A stretch of 15,377 bases of DNA. Source: Helicobacter sp. (lineage in GTDB: Bacteria; Campylobacterota; Campylobacteria; Campylobacterales; Helicobacteraceae). This document shows positions 13,628 through 15,377 of this stretch, one piece after another; position 1 is the stretch's first letter; every line of letters starts with the position of its first letter. The translations under genes were made by a program, and so were the position numbers. The notes under the pieces were generated by a model, which was not told the DNA's origin, did not search any database, and saw only the letters and a list, made by a program, of their open reading frames with translations. The stretch lies in NCBI GenBank assembly GCA_022766795.1, contig JALEPE010000012.1, positions 1 through 15,377 on the forward strand, written 5' to 3'.

Positions 13628-13975
13628 GTGACAAAATTGTTTAAAGTTGAGATTATTACGCGTTCTGAAAAATTAAGTGCGCTTAAATCGGCATTAGCCC
13701 AACACAATGTCAAGGGAATGACAATTAGTAATGTGATGGGTGCTGGTAACCAAAAAGGGAAAACAGAGATTTATCGAGGTAGTGAAACAACGATTGATTT
13801 GCTTCCAAAAATTCGTATTGAAATTCTAACGGAAGCTTCAATGGTGGATTCTATTGTTGCTATTGCAAAAAAAGAACTCAACACAGGCAATGCTGGCGAT
13901 GGAAAAATTATACTTATTCCGATTGATAATGTTATTAGAATCCGCACAGGGCAAGAGGGAGAGGACGCACTTTAG
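13628..13975 (+). CDS. glnK: PII nitrogen-regulatory protein (GlnK/GlnB family), no uridylylation tyrosine
   Basis: Trimeric signal protein that senses ATP/ADP and 2-oxoglutarate and controls the AmtB channel encoded next. It has 115 residues. The start is GTG at 13628 with GGAGG 6 nt upstream. The T-loop (G-N-Q-K-G-K-T-E-I-Y-R-G-S-E-T-T, 40-55) keeps Q42 and K61 (E. coli GlnB Q39 and K58), and G-D-G-K (90-93) and R104/R106 keep the nucleotide contacts. The residue matching Tyr51, normally uridylylated by GlnD, is Thr54. The N-terminal I-K-P-F-K-L signature is replaced by I-I-T-R-S-E-K-L. Signalling is therefore probably by ligand binding alone, or by another modification. It is named glnK from its linkage to amtB, 38 bp downstream; similarity alone would not separate GlnK from GlnB. 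Confidence 0.92.
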   Translation: MTKLFKVEIITRSEKLSALKSALAQHNVKGMTISNVMGAGNQKGKTEIYRGSETTIDLLPKIRIEILTEASMVDSIVAIAKKELNTGNAGDGKIILIPIDNVIRIRTGQEGEDAL

Positions 13976-14013
13976 TGCTAGCTAATTTTACAAACAAGAC
14001 TGGGAGATAAATA

Positions 14014-15294
14014 ATGAAAACAATGCTGTTGCTATTGACTTTGACTAATTTTGTATTTGGCGCAGACAACAACACGCTTGTGCCTGTGGATATTCTCTTT
14101 GTAATGGCTTCATCTGCTCTTGTGTTGCTGATGACGCCGGCACTTGGAATGTTTTATGGTGGAATGGTGAATCGCCAAAATGTCCTAAGCACGACACTTA
14201 ATGGTTTGATTTTATACGCTATCATTGCGTTGCAATGGATTACCATTGGCTTTACGCTCGCCTTTGGCAACGATATTTCTTTATTGATTGGGGATTTTAA
14301 CCATTTATTTTTTGCAGAGACTAATGGCGTACACGGCGGAATCCCAAAAGAACTTTTTGCAGTGTTTCAAATGCTTTTTGCCGTGATTGGTGCTGCGATT
14401 ATTACGGGTTCTGTGGTAGAGAGAATGCGCTTTGGAGTGCTTTTAATTTTTATTTTATGCTGGAGCACCTTTGTTTATGATGTGTTAGCACACTGGGTTT
14501 GGGGCGGAGGATGGTTAATGGCGATTGGTTCGCTTGATTTTGCAGGCGGCGGTGTTGTGCATATTGCCGCTGGAGTTGCGGGACTTGTGGGGTGTATAAT
14601 GCTAGGAAAACGCAATTATACAAAAGGATTGCTACCACATTCTTTGCCACTTTCATTTATTGGTGCAGTATTTTTATGGATTGGTTGGCTTGGATTTAAT
14701 AGTGGAAGTGCTTTGAGTGTGGATTCTATTGCTATGAATGCTTTTATTACGAGTAATTTCTCTGTCATTGGGGCAATGTTATCTTGGATGCTGATTGAAT
14801 GGATAAAATTTGGAAAACCAACGCTTTTAGGGTGCATTACCGGAATCGTGGCGGGTCTTGTGGCAATCACACCATCTGCTGGATTTGTAACGCCTTTTGC
14901 GAGTATCATTATAGGCTTTTGCGCCTCTCCGATTTGCTTTTTTGCCATTAGTGTTTTAAAGGCGAAACTCGGCTATGATGATACGCTAGACGCATTTGGG
15001 CTACACGGAGTTGGAGGCATTTGGGGTGGAATCGCAACGGGACTTTTTGCAACAAGCACAATTAATCCACTTGTTATAGAGGAGGGCGCGGGAGAAGGAT
15101 TGTTTTATGGTGGAGATTTTAGCCTGCTTTTTGCGCAGATTATCGCGATTCTTGCTTGCTTTGCACTCTCTGGAATCGTGAGTTTTATTATCTTGAAGGT
15201 GATAAGTTTTTTTGTGTCCTTGCGTGTAGAGAGTGCGCAAGAAGAAAATGGCTTAGATCGTTCCTTGCACGGCGAGATTGCTTATAGGATTTAA
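14014..15294 (+). CDS. amtB: Ammonium transporter AmtB
   Basis: Trimeric inner-membrane Amt/Rh channel for ammonium, 426 residues, with a cleavable signal peptide (M-K-T-M-L-L-L-L-T, cut near F-G-A at 15-17) and about 11 membrane helices. The pore twin histidines are H183 (G-G-G-V-V-H-I-A-A-G) and H331 (F-G-L-H-G-V-G-G-I-W-G-G). D175 (L-D-F-A-G-G) is the conserved structural aspartate, W163 (H-W-V-W-G-G-G) flanks the outer site, and F-N-S-G-S (228-232) matches the ammonium-binding serine region. The C-terminal tail D-R-S-L-H-G-E-I-A-Y is the conserved segment that docks with GlnK. GGGAG lies before the ATG. It follows the PII gene in one operon. Everything looks intact. Confidence 0.96.
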   Translation: MKTMLLLLTLTNFVFGADNNTLVPVDILFVMASSALVLLMTPALGMFYGGMVNRQNVLSTTLNGLILYAIIALQWITIGFTLAFGNDISLLIGDFNHLFFAETNGVHGGIPKELFAVFQMLFAVIGAAIITGSVVERMRFGVLLIFILCWSTFVYDVLAHWVWGGGWLMAIGSLDFAGGGVVHIAAGVAGLVGCIMLGKRNYTKGLLPHSLPLSFIGAVFLWIGWLGFNSGSALSVDSIAMNAFITSNFSVIGAMLSWMLIEWIKFGKPTLLGCITGIVAGLVAITPSAGFVTPFASIIIGFCASPICFFAISVLKAKLGYDDTLDAFGLHGVGGIWGGIATGLFATSTINPLVIEEGAGEGLFYGGDFSLLFAQIIAILACFALSGIVSFIILKVISFFVSLRVESAQEENGLDRSLHGEIAYRI

Positions 15295-15299
15295 GTGTT

Positions 15300-15324
15300 A
15301 TTGGATTCCTCATTGGAATCCAAT
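15300..15324 (+). terminator. Hairpin terminator after amtB
   Basis: Perfect 10-bp stem ATTGGATTCC (15300-15309) / GGAATCCAAT (15315-15324) with a 5-nt TCATT loop, directly after the amtB stop. The tail CCTATTTACC has only a short T-run. It may also serve the gene that appears to converge from the right. Confidence 0.65.
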
Positions 15325-15325
15325 C

Positions 15326-15376
15326 CTATTTACCATACTGCATTAACTGGGGCGCACTAAAGTTTAATGTATCAAA
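15326..15376 (-). CDS. Possible C-terminal fragment of a minus-strand gene
   Basis: On the minus strand, an open frame of 16 residues from the window edge ends F-S-A-P-Q-L-M-Q-Y-G-K and a TAG at 15328-15326, right beside the amtB hairpin. The sequence reads like a protein C-terminus and a convergent layout would make sense, but it is too short to identify. The true frame depends on sequence beyond the window. Confidence 0.35.
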   Translation of the reverse strand, partial: FDTLNFSAPQLMQYGK

Positions 15377-15377
15377 A

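Noticed and set aside
1..15377. tRNA, rRNA, riboswitch or insertion-sequence transposase
   Set aside because: No cloverleaf-like segment, rRNA segment, recognisable aptamer or transposase motif was seen on either strand by eye. A covariance-model search would be needed to exclude small RNAs.

Overview
This low-GC window looks like chromosomal DNA of a campylobacterotan (epsilonproteobacterial) species, most likely a Helicobacter. The evidence is the GATTC/GAATC-rich codon use, an L31 that matches my memory of the Helicobacter form, and the gene order rpmE - rsmI - rlmB-like - membrane protein - periplasmic protein - aminotransferase. I recall the same order, inverted, in Campylobacter jejuni (Cj0155c to Cj0150c). 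The species cannot be fixed from the sequence.

Layout. Bases 1-812 (minus strand) hold a two-gene unit: a small cysteine-cluster protein and, 10 bp downstream, a coiled-coil, glycine-rich membrane protein that runs off the left edge. Bases about 960-2690 are an accessory patch. A WYL-domain transcriptional regulator is split by a seven-cytosine tract, so that one extra C would give a normal 316-residue protein. It is flanked by two direct copies of a roughly 160-bp structured non-coding repeat (111/112 identical over the 3' part), with further decayed copies nearby. Bases 2775-4085 (minus) encode histidyl-tRNA synthetase. Bases 4223-12842 are an unbroken, tightly packed plus-strand run of eight genes: L31, the 16S rRNA methyltransferase RsmI, an RlmB/TrmH-type rRNA methyltransferase, a RodZ-like bitopic protein, an exported periplasmic protein, an AlaC-type aminotransferase, an AzgA/NCS2-type purine permease and a CcoI/FixI-type copper P-type ATPase. 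A thioredoxin-fold lipoprotein lies convergent to the ATPase. Bases 13628-15294 form a PII protein (glnK-like) - amtB ammonium-sensing and uptake operon, closed by a strong hairpin. The last 50 bases may be the C-terminus of a minus-strand gene.

How the parts work together. Most of the window is housekeeping: translation, rRNA modification, alanine and purine metabolism, cbb3 oxidase copper supply and ammonium uptake. The points most worth a second look are the probable phase-variable WYL regulator inside recombination-capable direct repeats, and a PII protein whose uridylylation tyrosine is replaced by threonine while its ATP and 2-oxoglutarate residues are kept. An AT-rich nested inverted repeat also sits just upstream of that PII gene. 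I found no CRISPR array, tRNA, rRNA or insertion-sequence transposase.
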